DNA of 64,000 nt from Candidatus Methanomethylicaceae archaeon (GCA_015660995.1 JACTUC010000001.1:62001-126000), one strand, 5' to 3'. Counted from the first letter of the stretch, positions 34,725-43,489 are shown. Program-made: numbers and translations. Notes: a model not told the origin generated them from the sequence alone.

Positions 34725-35305
34725 CAGATCTCACCCTTGGCGCTAGGCACGTCAGGGAACCCTCCTATAGACACAGCTGTCTTCAACGCAAGCGCCATCG
34801 CCTTGACCGCTGCCTCGACCCTATGGTGGTCATTGGTGCCGTAAAGCACCCTGATGTGGAGGTTGCACTGGAGCGACTGAGAAAGTGACTCGAGGAAGTG
34901 GAGGATGTCCTCCACTTTGGTATCTTCTATCACCGCCCCCTTAACCCCAAGGTAGATCCTGCTGTAAGCCCTGCCGCTCAGATCGATGACTGCCCTTGCA
35001 AGGGAATCGTCCATTGGTACGTAAGCGTAACCGAACCTCGCTATCCCTGCCTTTCCCCCGAGCGCCTCGTTCAGCGCCTTGCCCAGCGTAAGCCCAAGAT
35101 CCTCTATGACATGGTGCTTCAGGTCTCCAGAGGTCTCGACAAAGATGTCAATCCGGCTGTGCTTGGCAAGTGTCCTAACCATGTGGTCAATAAATACCGA
35201 GCCAGAGTTCCCTGCGAATTCGCCTTTTCCGTCCAGTCCAACGGTCACCCTTATCTCGACCTCTTTGGTCTTCCTCTTTACCTCTCCCTTCCTTGCCTTC
35301 TTCAT
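34724..35305 (-). CDS. hisB: Imidazoleglycerol-phosphate dehydratase
   Basis: A 193-residue stand-alone HisB (no phosphatase domain). The manganese-binding repeats are visible as FIDHMVRTLAKHSRI with HHVIEDLGLTLG, and later LHFLESLSQSLQCNLHI with NDHHRVEAAVKAM. It forms the imidazole acetol phosphate product used by HisC. The ATG overlaps the hisC stop by four bases (ATGA). The lysine-rich N-terminus (KKARKGEVKRKTKE) is slightly longer than usual. Confidence 0.96.
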   Translation of the reverse strand: MKKARKGEVKRKTKEVEIRVTVGLDGKGEFAGNSGSVFIDHMVRTLAKHSRIDIFVETSGDLKHHVIEDLGLTLGKALNEALGGKAGIARFGYAYVPMDDSLARAVIDLSGRAYSRIYLGVKGAVIEDTKVEDILHFLESLSQSLQCNLHIRVLYGTNDHHRVEAAVKAMALALKTAVSIGGFPDVPSAKGEI

Positions 35306-36402
35306 TGCGGTTCCCTCATGGCTTTTTCTAGCTCCTTCACAAACTTCTGGTCGCTTGTCCAGTCGGCGACCGTCACTCTGAGGCAGTTGCTCAGCATTGG
35401 CAGGCCTCCCCTGTCCCTCACCTCTATGCCGGCGGCCATGAGCCTCTTTGCCACATCCTCAGACCGCCTCTCGCCGCCTATTACCCTGAACAGGATGAAG
35501 TTAGCGTCAGAATCGAAGGTCTTGATTCCGTTGATCATCTGGAGCTCCGCGAGCAGGTACTTCCTCTCCTCCTTCACCTTGTTCACGAAGGACTCGTAGA
35601 CCCTCCTGTTCTCGAGCACGATTTTACACATCTCCTGGGCCACCGAGTTAACGCTGAATGGGCTCTGGGCTGCCCTAAGCCACTCAATCATCTCGCTATC
35701 GCCCACCCCGTAGCCAATCCTGAGGCCGGCTAGACCGAACGCCTTGGAGAAAGTCCTGAGGATGAGCAGGTTGTTGTACTTTGTAGCCTCCCTCGTCAAG
35801 CTGTAGGGGGCAAAGTCAACATAGGCCTCGTCCAGCACCACCAGTCTGTCGCTATCCTCAACGACCCTAAGCACCTCGTCCCTAGAGAACTGCTTGCCAG
35901 TGGGGTTGTTCGGTGAACAGATGAATATCGCTTTGGTTCTCTCATTTACTTCAGAGAGGACCTCGGAGGCACTCAGATCGAAGCCCTCGTTGAGGAGTGA
36001 CTCGCACACGATGCCTCGGTTGACGCTCACATAAAACTTGTACATCTCGAAGGTCGGTGAGACAACGATCGCTTCCCCTCCACCGACGAAGACCTTTGCT
36101 GCAAGCTCAATGATCTCGTCAGATCCATTGCCAACAATTATCTGGTCCTCCCACGCGCCGATATACTCCGAAATCGCCTTTAGTGCTGTCCCGCCCTTTG
36201 CCGACGGGTACCTCCTAGCGTCAATCCTCTTAGCCACCTCCTGCAGCAGGGTGTTCGAGAAAGACTTGTCAATAAGCACGTTCTCGTTGAGGCTCATCCG
36301 CAGCATGCTCTCCGTCTCGGCAAGCTCTCCATAGAAGCGCTTCCTCCTGTTGGCGCTGAGGAGCTCCTTGGCGCGGCTGTCTATAAGATCACTTACGTTC
36401 AT
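35302..36402 (-). CDS. hisC: Histidinol-phosphate aminotransferase
   Basis: A 366-residue fold-type I PLP enzyme. It contains VGNGSDEIIELAA, the SPNNPTGKQFS loop, LDEAYVDFAPYS with the cofactor aspartate, and RTFSKAFGLAGLRIGYG with the Schiff-base lysine. It converts imidazole acetol phosphate and glutamate to histidinol phosphate. Its ATG lies within the last 14 bases of hisD and has GGAGG eight bases upstream. Confidence 0.95.
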   Translation of the reverse strand: MNVSDLIDSRAKELLSANRRKRFYGELAETESMLRMSLNENVLIDKSFSNTLLQEVAKRIDARRYPSAKGGTALKAISEYIGAWEDQIIVGNGSDEIIELAAKVFVGGGEAIVVSPTFEMYKFYVSVNRGIVCESLLNEGFDLSASEVLSEVNERTKAIFICSPNNPTGKQFSRDEVLRVVEDSDRLVVLDEAYVDFAPYSLTREATKYNNLLILRTFSKAFGLAGLRIGYGVGDSEMIEWLRAAQSPFSVNSVAQEMCKIVLENRRVYESFVNKVKEERKYLLAELQMINGIKTFDSDANFILFRVIGGERRSEDVAKRLMAAGIEVRDRGGLPMLSNCLRVTVADWTSDQKFVKELEKAMREPQ

Positions 36403-37702
36403 TTTTCTTTCCTCCTTCGCCTTTTGCTTCCACTTCCATCATCCTCAACTCCACCGATCTTGCATGATTGAGCAACCCCTCTGCCTTACCTATGACAACA
36501 GCATCGCCGCCAATCGCTCCTATTCCCTCCTTGCTGCACCTGACAAACTCTCGAGACCTAAGGAAGTCCCTGACCGATAATGGGGAAGCCCTCCTCGCCC
36601 AGCCCATCGTGGGAAGAACGTGGTTGGTACCAGCCGAATAGTCGCCAAGCGCCACCGTGGAGTAGTCGCCTAGGAAGACCGCACCGGCGTTCCTGACCCC
36701 CTTCAAGACATCATCGCAGCACCTGCCCATCAGCTGGAGGTGCTCGGGCGCTGCCTCATTTATCGCCTCGATCCCCTCCTCCCTGTTCTTCACGACAACT
36801 ATCATTGACTCGAGCAGGCTTTTTTCAAGGATTTCCCTCCTTGGAGCCCTGGATGCCCTGTCCTCTACGATACCCTCGACCTCAGACGCTAGATCATTGT
36901 CCGGAGTGATGAGCATCGCTCTGGCTTCTGGATCATGCTCTGCCTGCGCTAGCATATCTGCGGCGATCCACTCCTCCCTGCCGCGCTCCTCCGCGTAGAT
37001 CAGAACCTCGCTGGGGCCAGCAGGCATATCGACCGCTACGTCGCGGGACACGAGCATCTTTGCCGCTTGGACGTAGATGTTGCCAGGCCCGACTATCTTC
37101 TCGACGCGCCTCACGGTCTTAGTGCCGTACGCCATTGCTGCAATCGCCTGTGCGCCACCTGCTCGGTAGACCTCGTCGGCACCAGCGAGGTAAGCAGCCG
37201 CCATGATCGCCTCCGGGATCTTTCCGCCTTTCCCGGGGGGTGTGAAGATCACGATCCTCCTAATCCCTGCTACTTTAGCCGGAATAGCAGTCATGAGCAC
37301 CGTTGACGGGTATTCCGCCTTTCCCCCAGGGACGTAAATCCCCGCGGACTCCAATGGATCGAAGGCGACCCCAACAGTGACTCCTGGAGCCGTCTCCATC
37401 GCCAGTGCCTCGGGGAGCTGGAGCTCCTGAAAGCTCCTGATTCTCTCCGCTGACTGCTCCAGAGCTATCCTTAGCCTACTGGGTATCGACTCGTAGGCGC
37501 CCTTCAGTTCCTTCTGGCCCACTCTGAGGTCAGCCGCACCCAGCCTGACCCCGTCAAACTTGTCGGTGAATTCGAGAAGTGCATCGTCGCCCCTCAACCT
37601 AACTTCGTTAACGATGGTTCCAGCCGAAGCAACAACGCTCTCCGGAATCCCTCGCCCGCGGGACACCCTAAACTCATCAAATTTCATGATCCTCATGAAC
37701 AT
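36389..37702 (-). CDS. hisD: Histidinol dehydrogenase
   Basis: A 437-residue zinc enzyme for the last two oxidation steps to histidine. Family stretches include YVPGGKAEYPSTVLMTAIPAK-type core (seen as IYVPGGKAEYPS), GGAQAIAAMAYGT, KIVGPGNIYV, DMPAGPSEVLI, DMLAQAEHDPEA and the zinc-site APEHLQL and GTNHVLPT. Starts at ATG 37702, 37696 or 37687; AAGGG favours 37696. It overlaps hisG by ten bases at its 5' end and hisC at its 3' end. Confidence 0.96.
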   Translation of the reverse strand: MFMRIMKFDEFRVSRGRGIPESVVASAGTIVNEVRLRGDDALLEFTDKFDGVRLGAADLRVGQKELKGAYESIPSRLRIALEQSAERIRSFQELQLPEALAMETAPGVTVGVAFDPLESAGIYVPGGKAEYPSTVLMTAIPAKVAGIRRIVIFTPPGKGGKIPEAIMAAAYLAGADEVYRAGGAQAIAAMAYGTKTVRRVEKIVGPGNIYVQAAKMLVSRDVAVDMPAGPSEVLIYAEERGREEWIAADMLAQAEHDPEARAMLITPDNDLASEVEGIVEDRASRAPRREILEKSLLESMIVVVKNREEGIEAINEAAPEHLQLMGRCCDDVLKGVRNAGAVFLGDYSTVALGDYSAGTNHVLPTMGWARRASPLSVRDFLRSREFVRCSKEGIGAIGGDAVVIGKAEGLLNHARSVELRMMEVEAKGEGGKKNERK

Positions 37703-38322
37703 CCCTTAAGTCCTTCCTCGATCTTCTTGATCATATCATATTTGGTTTTGTATGAGACTTTATTGCATATCAGCCTAGCTGTGGACTCCATGATCCTACC
37801 TATAGGTCTAAGCCCGTTCTTCTCAAGTGTTTTCCCTGTCACTGAGAGGTCCGTGATTGCGTCAGCCAGCCCGAGGATCGGCGCTATCTCGACTGCACCC
37901 CTCAGTGTTATAACCTCCACCTGCACGCCATTGTCGGTGAAGTACTGCCTTGTTAAGTTGGGGAACTCTGTTGCTATTTTTGAGCCGCTTGCGAGTTCGG
38001 TCGGCAGCTTATAGGCACTCTCCCTCTTCACCGCAACCACGAGGTTGCAGTTGCCAAACGGCAGGTCGGCAAGCTCGTACACTTCCAGACCGGTCTCGGC
38101 GACGATGTCCCTGCCCGTAATGCCTAGATCTGCGATGCCGTGGTAGACATAGACCGGGATGTCTGTCGCCCTTACCATGAGGATCTGGACCCCAGCCGAG
38201 GTAGTGTTGGAGAGGTAAACCCTGTCATCTTTCAGTCTCTTCAGACCTGCGTGGTCGAGTAGATCGCGGGCAGGTTGCATCAGTCTCCCTTTATTTGGAA
38301 CAGCTATGATCAGACTCTTCAT
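37693..38322 (-). CDS. hisG: ATP phosphoribosyltransferase, short form
   Basis: A 209-residue HisG of the short type, which lacks the C-terminal ACT-like regulatory domain and needs HisZ for activity and feedback control. Visible family segments are AVPNKGRLMQPA at the N-terminus, RATDIPVYVYHGIADLGITGRD (in pieces), KIATEFPNLTRQYF and GAVEIAPILGLADAITDL. It joins ATP and PRPP, the first step of histidine synthesis. hisZ lies 10 bases upstream on the same strand, consistent with a HisG-HisZ complex. Confidence 0.96.
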   Translation of the reverse strand: MKSLIIAVPNKGRLMQPARDLLDHAGLKRLKDDRVYLSNTTSAGVQILMVRATDIPVYVYHGIADLGITGRDIVAETGLEVYELADLPFGNCNLVVAVKRESAYKLPTELASGSKIATEFPNLTRQYFTDNGVQVEVITLRGAVEIAPILGLADAITDLSVTGKTLEKNGLRPIGRIMESTARLICNKVSYKTKYDMIKKIEEGLKGCS

Positions 38323-38332
38323 AGGAAAACAC

Positions 38333-39503
38333 CTAGGCGCTGATCTTCCTGCCTGTGCGGATGTCAGTTATCTCTCCACTAACAAGAATGCCGTCCATTT
38401 CGCCGCCATAGGCATCCACCATGCAGGTAACTCCTTTGCGGCGCAGCTCCGAGGCAAAGAAGATCGCCTTCTCCGAGAACCCATCCTTGTAGAGTATCCT
38501 GGTTGCACCCCTAGCGCCATCAAAGTCGAACCCAGCCGCATCAAGCGCCCTGACGCAGAGATCGATACTCACGGCGAAGCCCGTTGCCCTCGCGTTGTCC
38601 AGGCCAAACTCCTTCATCATGGTGTCGTACCTCCCTCCGCCGCCGACGGGGACCCCAATACCACTGACAAAGACGTCAAAGACCGTGCCATTGTAGTATT
38701 TCATCTCCCTCAATGTCGTGAGGTCAACGCTGATCCTGCCTGCGCAACCGTGTGCCTCAAGGAGCCTGTACAGCTCATCGAAGTAGCTGGTGTACTTTTC
38801 CAGCCCCTCTACTATCTCCGAAAGTTCGCGCAGGACCTCTGGACCGCCTCTCTTCTTCATAATGAATGATAGGGCATCGAGGGCCTTCTGGTCTGTGGTG
38901 ACGTTACTGAGGTCCCCCACGGATTTCGATGCCAGTGCCTTCCTAAGCGGCTCGGTTGCCCCTATGCTGAACCTCTCGGAGAGCACCTTGAAGAGCTCCA
39001 CATTGCCAACGTCCACGCTGGCCTCCTTCAGCCCGAGCGTCTCCAGCGCCCCAAGCGTAAGCGCTATTACCTCCGCATCTGCCTCCACCTCCCTCCCCCC
39101 GACTAGCTCCGCACCTGCCTGCCAGAACTCCCTCTGTGAGAGGGTCTTTGCCTCGAGAAACCTTATGCAGTTGGCGATGTAGAATATCCTGCCCTCATTC
39201 TTTGCCTTTGACGCCAGCATCCTCGCAACCTGGGTTGTCACTTCCCCGCGCATAGAAAGCAGCTTGCCGTCCCCGTCCTGTACCTTGAATATCGAATCGG
39301 CAAAACCCTCCCCTGCCCCTCCCCTGATGATGTCGAAGTAGTCGACCGTGGAAGTCCTTACTTCTCTATAACCCCACATTCCAAATAACTTGCGGAACTT
39401 GTTCTCTACGAAAAGATACTTCTTAACTTCATCTGGTGAGAGATCCTTGAACCCCTTCGGCGTTTGGAAGCGGGTGAACTAAATTCCTTCTTTCAGCGCC
39501 CAT
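38333..39503 (-). CDS. hisZ: ATP phosphoribosyltransferase regulatory subunit, with apparent 5' frameshift
   Basis: A HisRS-like catalytic-fold protein without aminoacylation function that activates short HisG. The long frame starts at ATG 39379 (348 residues), but conserved N-terminal residues (TPKGFKDLSPDEVKKY, then FGMWGYREV) lie upstream in the same frame, back to a TAG at 39479-39481, with no start codon. An ideal site, AGGAG six bases before ATG 39503, begins a different frame (MGAERRNL) that joins the conserved frame if one base is skipped at TTA-G. So the gene either has a +1 frameshift, is misassembled, or starts late and is shortened. It is the first gene of the his operon. Confidence 0.85.
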
Positions 39504-39535
39504 AAATCTCTCCTATACGTAAGAAACCAAACCAG

Positions 39536-39570
39536 ATATTTAAACATTTCCCACTTCTGTCCCACTTCTA
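39536..39570 (-). promoter_or_regulatory. his operon promoter with tandem 11-base repeats
   Basis: On the minus strand TTTAAATATC (about 39536-39545) is a TATA-like box some 26 bases before the AGGAG site of hisZ. Immediately upstream are two direct copies of AGAAGTGGGA (plus coordinates 39549-39558 and 39560-39569), spaced 11 bases, one helical turn, in the position of an upstream activator or BRE-proximal site. Confidence 0.45.
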
Positions 39571-39651
39571 AAAAAATAGAGCAAACCAACAAATTCTCCT
39601 CATACAACCCTTTTAAATGCACAGCATGGCGTATGCACAGAGGAACGGTTG

Positions 39652-39987
39652 ATGAAGAAGGCGACGATGGCTCTGAAGGAGTGCTGCAACGAAAGCCTTC
39701 ATGCTTACAACGAACTCTCATCTAGCCTAAAGTCTGTAAAACCCATGGTTGGGAAGCCAGGTCAGAGGAAGTCGTACGCAAATCTCAAGCACATCGGCAC
39801 CACACTGTTGTTGATACCTTCTCCCGAACCGTTCACTGATGTCTTGGGACTTGCACTGATTGGAGCAGGTGTTGCCAAAGAGCGGTATCCGCCTCCTCTG
39901 ACAATAGCTGAGCTTTGCGAGGAGTCCAGGTCCGTTTTTAAAGGCCTGAACTCCTCGAAATCATTTGGTCGGGGCTTCCGGCTCTGA
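39652..39987 (+). CDS. Hypothetical protein
   Basis: A 111-residue soluble, basic protein that I do not recognise, divergent from the his operon. The N-terminal half is helical (KKATMALKECCNESLHAYNEL), the middle has a glycine- and proline-rich loop KPMVGKPGQRKSYANL, and a hydrophobic segment TLLLIPSPEPFTDVLGLALIGAGVA follows that is too polar for a clear membrane helix. A TATA-like CTTTTAAATG is at about 39609, and direct repeats ATGCACAG flank the expected transcription start. TTG 39649 is an alternative start. Confidence 0.55.
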   Translation: MKKATMALKECCNESLHAYNELSSSLKSVKPMVGKPGQRKSYANLKHIGTTLLLIPSPEPFTDVLGLALIGAGVAKERYPPPLTIAELCEESRSVFKGLNSSKSFGRGFRL

Positions 39988-40072
39988 CTAGTGCTGTGCG
40001 TCGAAGTGCGATAAATCAGCTGGGAAGCTTAATACCCCATTCTGCGAAGATATAACGGGCAAGTGATCTAGC

Positions 40073-40341
40073 TTGAAGCTCGAGCTCTTCATATCTTCTA
40101 CATGCCACAAGTGTGCAATGACCACGGCGATACTCAAGAAGTTGCTTGCAGAGAAAGGCTGAGGTACGAGGAGATAGTTGTGGAGCTGGACGTGGCAAAC
40201 TATCCATCCGCTCTTGATAGGCTCTCCACTATGGGCATAATGGGTACGCCTGTGGTGATCGCAGGAGGAAAGATGATCAAGGGGTACGAGGCAACTAATG
40301 AAACTCTAATGAGGGAATTTTTTGCAGAAGCGGGTCTTTGA
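40073..40341 (+). pseudogene. Glutaredoxin/thioredoxin-like gene split by a -1 frameshift
   Basis: The first frame starts at TTG 40073 (GTGAT site upstream), encodes LELFISSTCHKCAMTTAIL with the redox-active CHKC, and stops at TGA 40160-40162. The second frame, one base back, continues as RYEEIVVELDVANYPS, then MGIMGTPVVIAGG with the cis-proline and a normal end. Joining them at the AAA of 40154-40156 gives a complete redoxin of about 89 residues. One missing A, a programmed -1 shift, or true inactivation would each explain it. The position before nrdD suggests a NrdH-like electron donor for ribonucleotide reduction. Confidence 0.8.
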
Positions 40342-40482
40342 TCACTGTACTGCATGATGCGAGTGAGGTTCGCTTTCTTTATTCATCTCGATAAACTAAT
40401 ATCAACAATATTCGAGTACTCTATCTATTTTTTTAAATTACGCACTCAAAAATACTCTTAAAAGGGGAGGCCGATCAGAAAT

Positions 40483-40502
40483 AAATACCGCATTCGGTAT
40501 TT
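40483..40502. promoter_or_regulatory. Perfect palindrome upstream of nrdD
   Basis: AAATACCG and CGGTATTT form perfect 8-base arms around CATT. The element ends 18 bases before the nrdD ATG, just upstream of the GGGAGG ribosome site, and overlaps the transcription start predicted from a TATA-like TCTTAAAAG near 40456-40464. This position suits a repressor of the nrdDG operon; it is not an obvious bacterial NrdR box. Confidence 0.6.
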
Positions 40503-40520
40503 ACGAGGGAGGTTACTCAG

Positions 40521-42692
40521 ATGACAGAGGTTATTCTTAACGGCAAATTGCCTCCTCCTGTACGCAGGAGCGATGGCGTCATTGTTCCGTTCGACAAGCA
40601 GTTGATAGTGAAGAGCCTTATCAAGGAGACCCAACTCGTTCAGACGTTCTATGGCGGTTCTCCAATGAAGGAGGAGGATGCCATTAAGATCGCAGAGGAG
40701 GTCGAGGAGGAGATAAGAAGCATGAAGCTTCGGTTCCTGAGCGGGCCGCTGATAAGGGAACTTGTCAGCGTGAAGCTCCTTGAGCATGGCTTCGATCAGC
40801 AGAGGAACGTCTACACGCGAGTAGGCATGCCGCTCTATGACGTCTACTCGATAGACAACTCGGAAGGGTATGAGGCGAAGGAGAATGCCAACCTGCAGGC
40901 TAACCCGGAGACTTTCCACAAGAAAAAGGCGGACTTCCTCAGCAAGGAGTCATACCTGCTCATGATTCCCCCGAACGTAGCGGACGCCCACTTGAGGGGC
41001 GACATCCACCTCCACGACTTGGAGTACTGGGGCACGAGGCCTTTCTGCCAGGACTGGGATCTCCGCTACTTCTTCTACCATGGGTTGATGCCCGATGGGA
41101 CTGGGACCCATACCTCAGTCGCTGGGCCTGCCAAGCACGCAGAGGTAGCAATACTCCACGCTGCCAAGGTACTGGGCGCGGCGCAGACCAACTTCGCCGG
41201 GGGGCAGGGCTTCTTCAACTTTACGGTTTTCATGGCACCCTACATCATGGACCTGGAAGAGAAGCGGATCCACCAGCTAGCCCAGATGTTCCTATACGAG
41301 ATGACACAGCTGTACGTTGCAAGAGGCGGGCAGCCAGTATTCTCCTCAATACAGATCGAGTCCGGTGTACCGAAGGTCTGGCAAGCCGCCCCTGTGGTCT
41401 CCCATGGCAAGGTATGGAATGACCTGACGTACGGTGACCTCGAGGACAAGGTCCACCTTTTCGCTGGCGCACTGTTGGACGAGTACATGAAGGGCGACGC
41501 AGTGGGCAAGATGTTCAACTTCCCCAAGCCCGAGGTAGTTCAGAGGACAAGGTATTGGAACGACAAGAACTTTGAGGACATAATGCTCAAGGCTGCGCAG
41601 CTCTCTGCCAAGTTCGGTTCGACCTACTATGACAACATGATACCAGCCTATAGAGGAGGTGAAGATGGGGTGTCCTGCTTCCAATGTTGCGCTTACTCCT
41701 TCTCCGAGGACGGCACTTCTGAATCCTTCCAGAAAAAGATCCACTTCGAGGATGGTGCCCACTTCAGTATGGGAGGCATGCAAGTAGTCACGCTCAATAT
41801 GCCGCGCCTAGCGTACAAGTCCGGTGGGGACGAAGCGAGGCTGCTGGAGATCCTCCGCGAGACCATGGAGACCGCCAAGCAAGCCCTAATGCTCAAGTAC
41901 TCGCTCATGAAGCGCCAGTTCGACAGAGGGCTGATACCGTTCGCATCCCAGAGGCCGAAGGGCGCACCCACAGCTGTCGATATCGACAATCTCTCCTCCA
42001 CAATCGGGTTTGTGGGCGTGAACGAGATGGTAGAGCATATGACTGGCTACCAGCTCCACGAGGATCCGTCCGCACAGAAGCTGGCGCTAAAGGTAGTTAT
42101 AGAGATGGACAAGATAAGGAAGGAGTTCGCTGACTCTACGGGCATGAAGTTCTCGATAGCCAGGACTCCAGCTGAGTCCGCGGCTCAGAGGTTTGCCGTC
42201 TCAGACATGATCCACTATACTAAGTTCGCTAGGGAGCTGGTCAAAGGCGACCTTGAAGCAGCGTTGCCGAGGTATCGGGAAACAAGGGACGTCCCTATCT
42301 ATTACACCAACGGTGCGCATGTCAACGTCTCGTCTGAGGTACCGCTGTACGACAGGCTCGCGATAGAGCAGAGGTTCTTCCCCATACTCAAAGGTGGTGA
42401 CATCTTCCACATCTGGCTGGGTGAGATCAACCCAGATCCTGAGGCGCTGCTGAAGCTCAATAGGAAACTCGCGCAGTCTTGGATAGGATACTGGTCGCAC
42501 ACCAAGGACATAACCATGTGCAGGACATGTGGTTACGTCGGGGGCGGGCTCAATGCCAAGTGCCCAATGTGCGGCAGCACGTCCGTCAAGAATTATTCGA
42601 GGATAACCGGATACTACCAAGATGTCTCCTCATGGAATGCTGCCAAGAAGCAGGAGCTCATTGATAGGCACAGGGTTAGGATATCCTCGTGA
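40521..42692 (+). CDS. nrdD: Anaerobic ribonucleoside-triphosphate reductase
   Basis: A 723-residue class III reductase that makes deoxyribonucleotides with a glycyl radical. Residues about 10-100 are an ATP-cone regulatory domain (VRRSDGVIVPFDKQLIVKSL). The central barrel follows. The C-terminal zinc site is CRTCGYVGG with CPMCGST, and the radical Gly697 lies in RITGYYQDVSSWNAAK. Such enzymes are destroyed by oxygen, so growth is anaerobic. GGGAGG precedes the ATG; the stop overlaps nrdG by four bases. A redoxin gene upstream may supply electrons in place of formate. Confidence 0.97.
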   Translation: MTEVILNGKLPPPVRRSDGVIVPFDKQLIVKSLIKETQLVQTFYGGSPMKEEDAIKIAEEVEEEIRSMKLRFLSGPLIRELVSVKLLEHGFDQQRNVYTRVGMPLYDVYSIDNSEGYEAKENANLQANPETFHKKKADFLSKESYLLMIPPNVADAHLRGDIHLHDLEYWGTRPFCQDWDLRYFFYHGLMPDGTGTHTSVAGPAKHAEVAILHAAKVLGAAQTNFAGGQGFFNFTVFMAPYIMDLEEKRIHQLAQMFLYEMTQLYVARGGQPVFSSIQIESGVPKVWQAAPVVSHGKVWNDLTYGDLEDKVHLFAGALLDEYMKGDAVGKMFNFPKPEVVQRTRYWNDKNFEDIMLKAAQLSAKFGSTYYDNMIPAYRGGEDGVSCFQCCAYSFSEDGTSESFQKKIHFEDGAHFSMGGMQVVTLNMPRLAYKSGGDEARLLEILRETMETAKQALMLKYSLMKRQFDRGLIPFASQRPKGAPTAVDIDNLSSTIGFVGVNEMVEHMTGYQLHEDPSAQKLALKVVIEMDKIRKEFADSTGMKFSIARTPAESAAQRFAVSDMIHYTKFARELVKGDLEAALPRYRETRDVPIYYTNGAHVNVSSEVPLYDRLAIEQRFFPILKGGDIFHIWLGEINPDPEALLKLNRKLAQSWIGYWSHTKDITMCRTCGYVGGGLNAKCPMCGSTSVKNYSRITGYYQDVSSWNAAKKQELIDRHRVRISS

Positions 42693-43489
42693 GGACAATT
42701 GACGGTAGCGGATCTGACACAGGGAGAACGAGGCTGAGCGTTTACGCACCAGAGGTGGTGCCGCTCTCGCTCTGCGACTACATCGGCGAGCCCGCGTGCG
42801 TCGTATTCTTCTCGGGTTGCGACAACGCATGCGGATATTGCCAGAACTCCCGCCTTATGAAGGCTTCAGAAGAACATCTCATCGACCTGGACGTCATTGA
42901 GGAGAGCATAAAGAGGAACAAGCTGATCTCAGCATGCAAGGTGACAGGCGGCGAGCCACTTCTGCAGCCAGATGCCCTGGCAGAGCTGGGTAGGTTCGTG
43001 AAATCACTTGGTCTGAAATTCGGCGTAGACACAAACGGAACGCTTCCCCAACCATTGAAGGGCGTTCTGCCGCTATTGGATCTTGTCTCTATTGACGTCA
43101 AGACAGCGCTCAACGAGGAGGCGTACGGCAAGATTACCGGCACCTCGAATCCGTGCGTTGGCAAGGTCAGTGAGTCACTATCAGCAGTCTTTTCCTCGAA
43201 TGCTTACTGTGACGTGCGCATGGTAGTAATACCTGGGGTCAACGACTCGGGGGAGGTGATCAGGTCAGTTGCTGGGAGCCTGAGATCGCTGGGCTACGAG
43301 GCAAAAGCATGCAAAGGTGAAGCCAGCTTCACGCTTGCCGAGTTCATTCCGGAGTTCGCCTTCCAGGAGGAGTTCAGGAAGATCCGGAACCCCACCTCAG
43401 ATGAACTCAGATCCCTGGCGCTGTCCAGTGGACTTACGAACGCGAGGGTAACCCACAGGGTGCTTGGATTCTTCCAAAAGGTAGCATGA
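42689..43489 (+). CDS. nrdG: Anaerobic ribonucleotide reductase activating protein (radical SAM)
   Basis: A 266-residue radical SAM enzyme that installs the glycyl radical on NrdD. The 4Fe-4S motif is CDNACGYC (Cx3Cx2C), followed by VTGGEPLLQPDAL for AdoMet binding and VSIDVKTALNEEAYGK. It starts with GTG in the four-base GTGA overlap with nrdD, giving coupled translation. Length and motifs agree with archaeal NrdG and its close relatives. Confidence 0.95.
   Translation: MRTIDGSGSDTGRTRLSVYAPEVVPLSLCDYIGEPACVVFFSGCDNACGYCQNSRLMKASEEHLIDLDVIEESIKRNKLISACKVTGGEPLLQPDALAELGRFVKSLGLKFGVDTNGTLPQPLKGVLPLLDLVSIDVKTALNEEAYGKITGTSNPCVGKVSESLSAVFSSNAYCDVRMVVIPGVNDSGEVIRSVAGSLRSLGYEAKACKGEASFTLAEFIPEFAFQEEFRKIRNPTSDELRSLALSSGLTNARVTHRVLGFFQKVA

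Noticed and set aside
14352-39481. In-frame TAG codons before conserved N-termini (14352, 39479) read as pyrrolysine
   Set aside because: TAG is a frequent ordinary stop here (EamA, rubredoxin, Rad50, HisF, HisIE, nitroreductase, FAH, creatininase, NUDIX and PDCD5 genes), and no pyl or methylamine methyltransferase genes are present.
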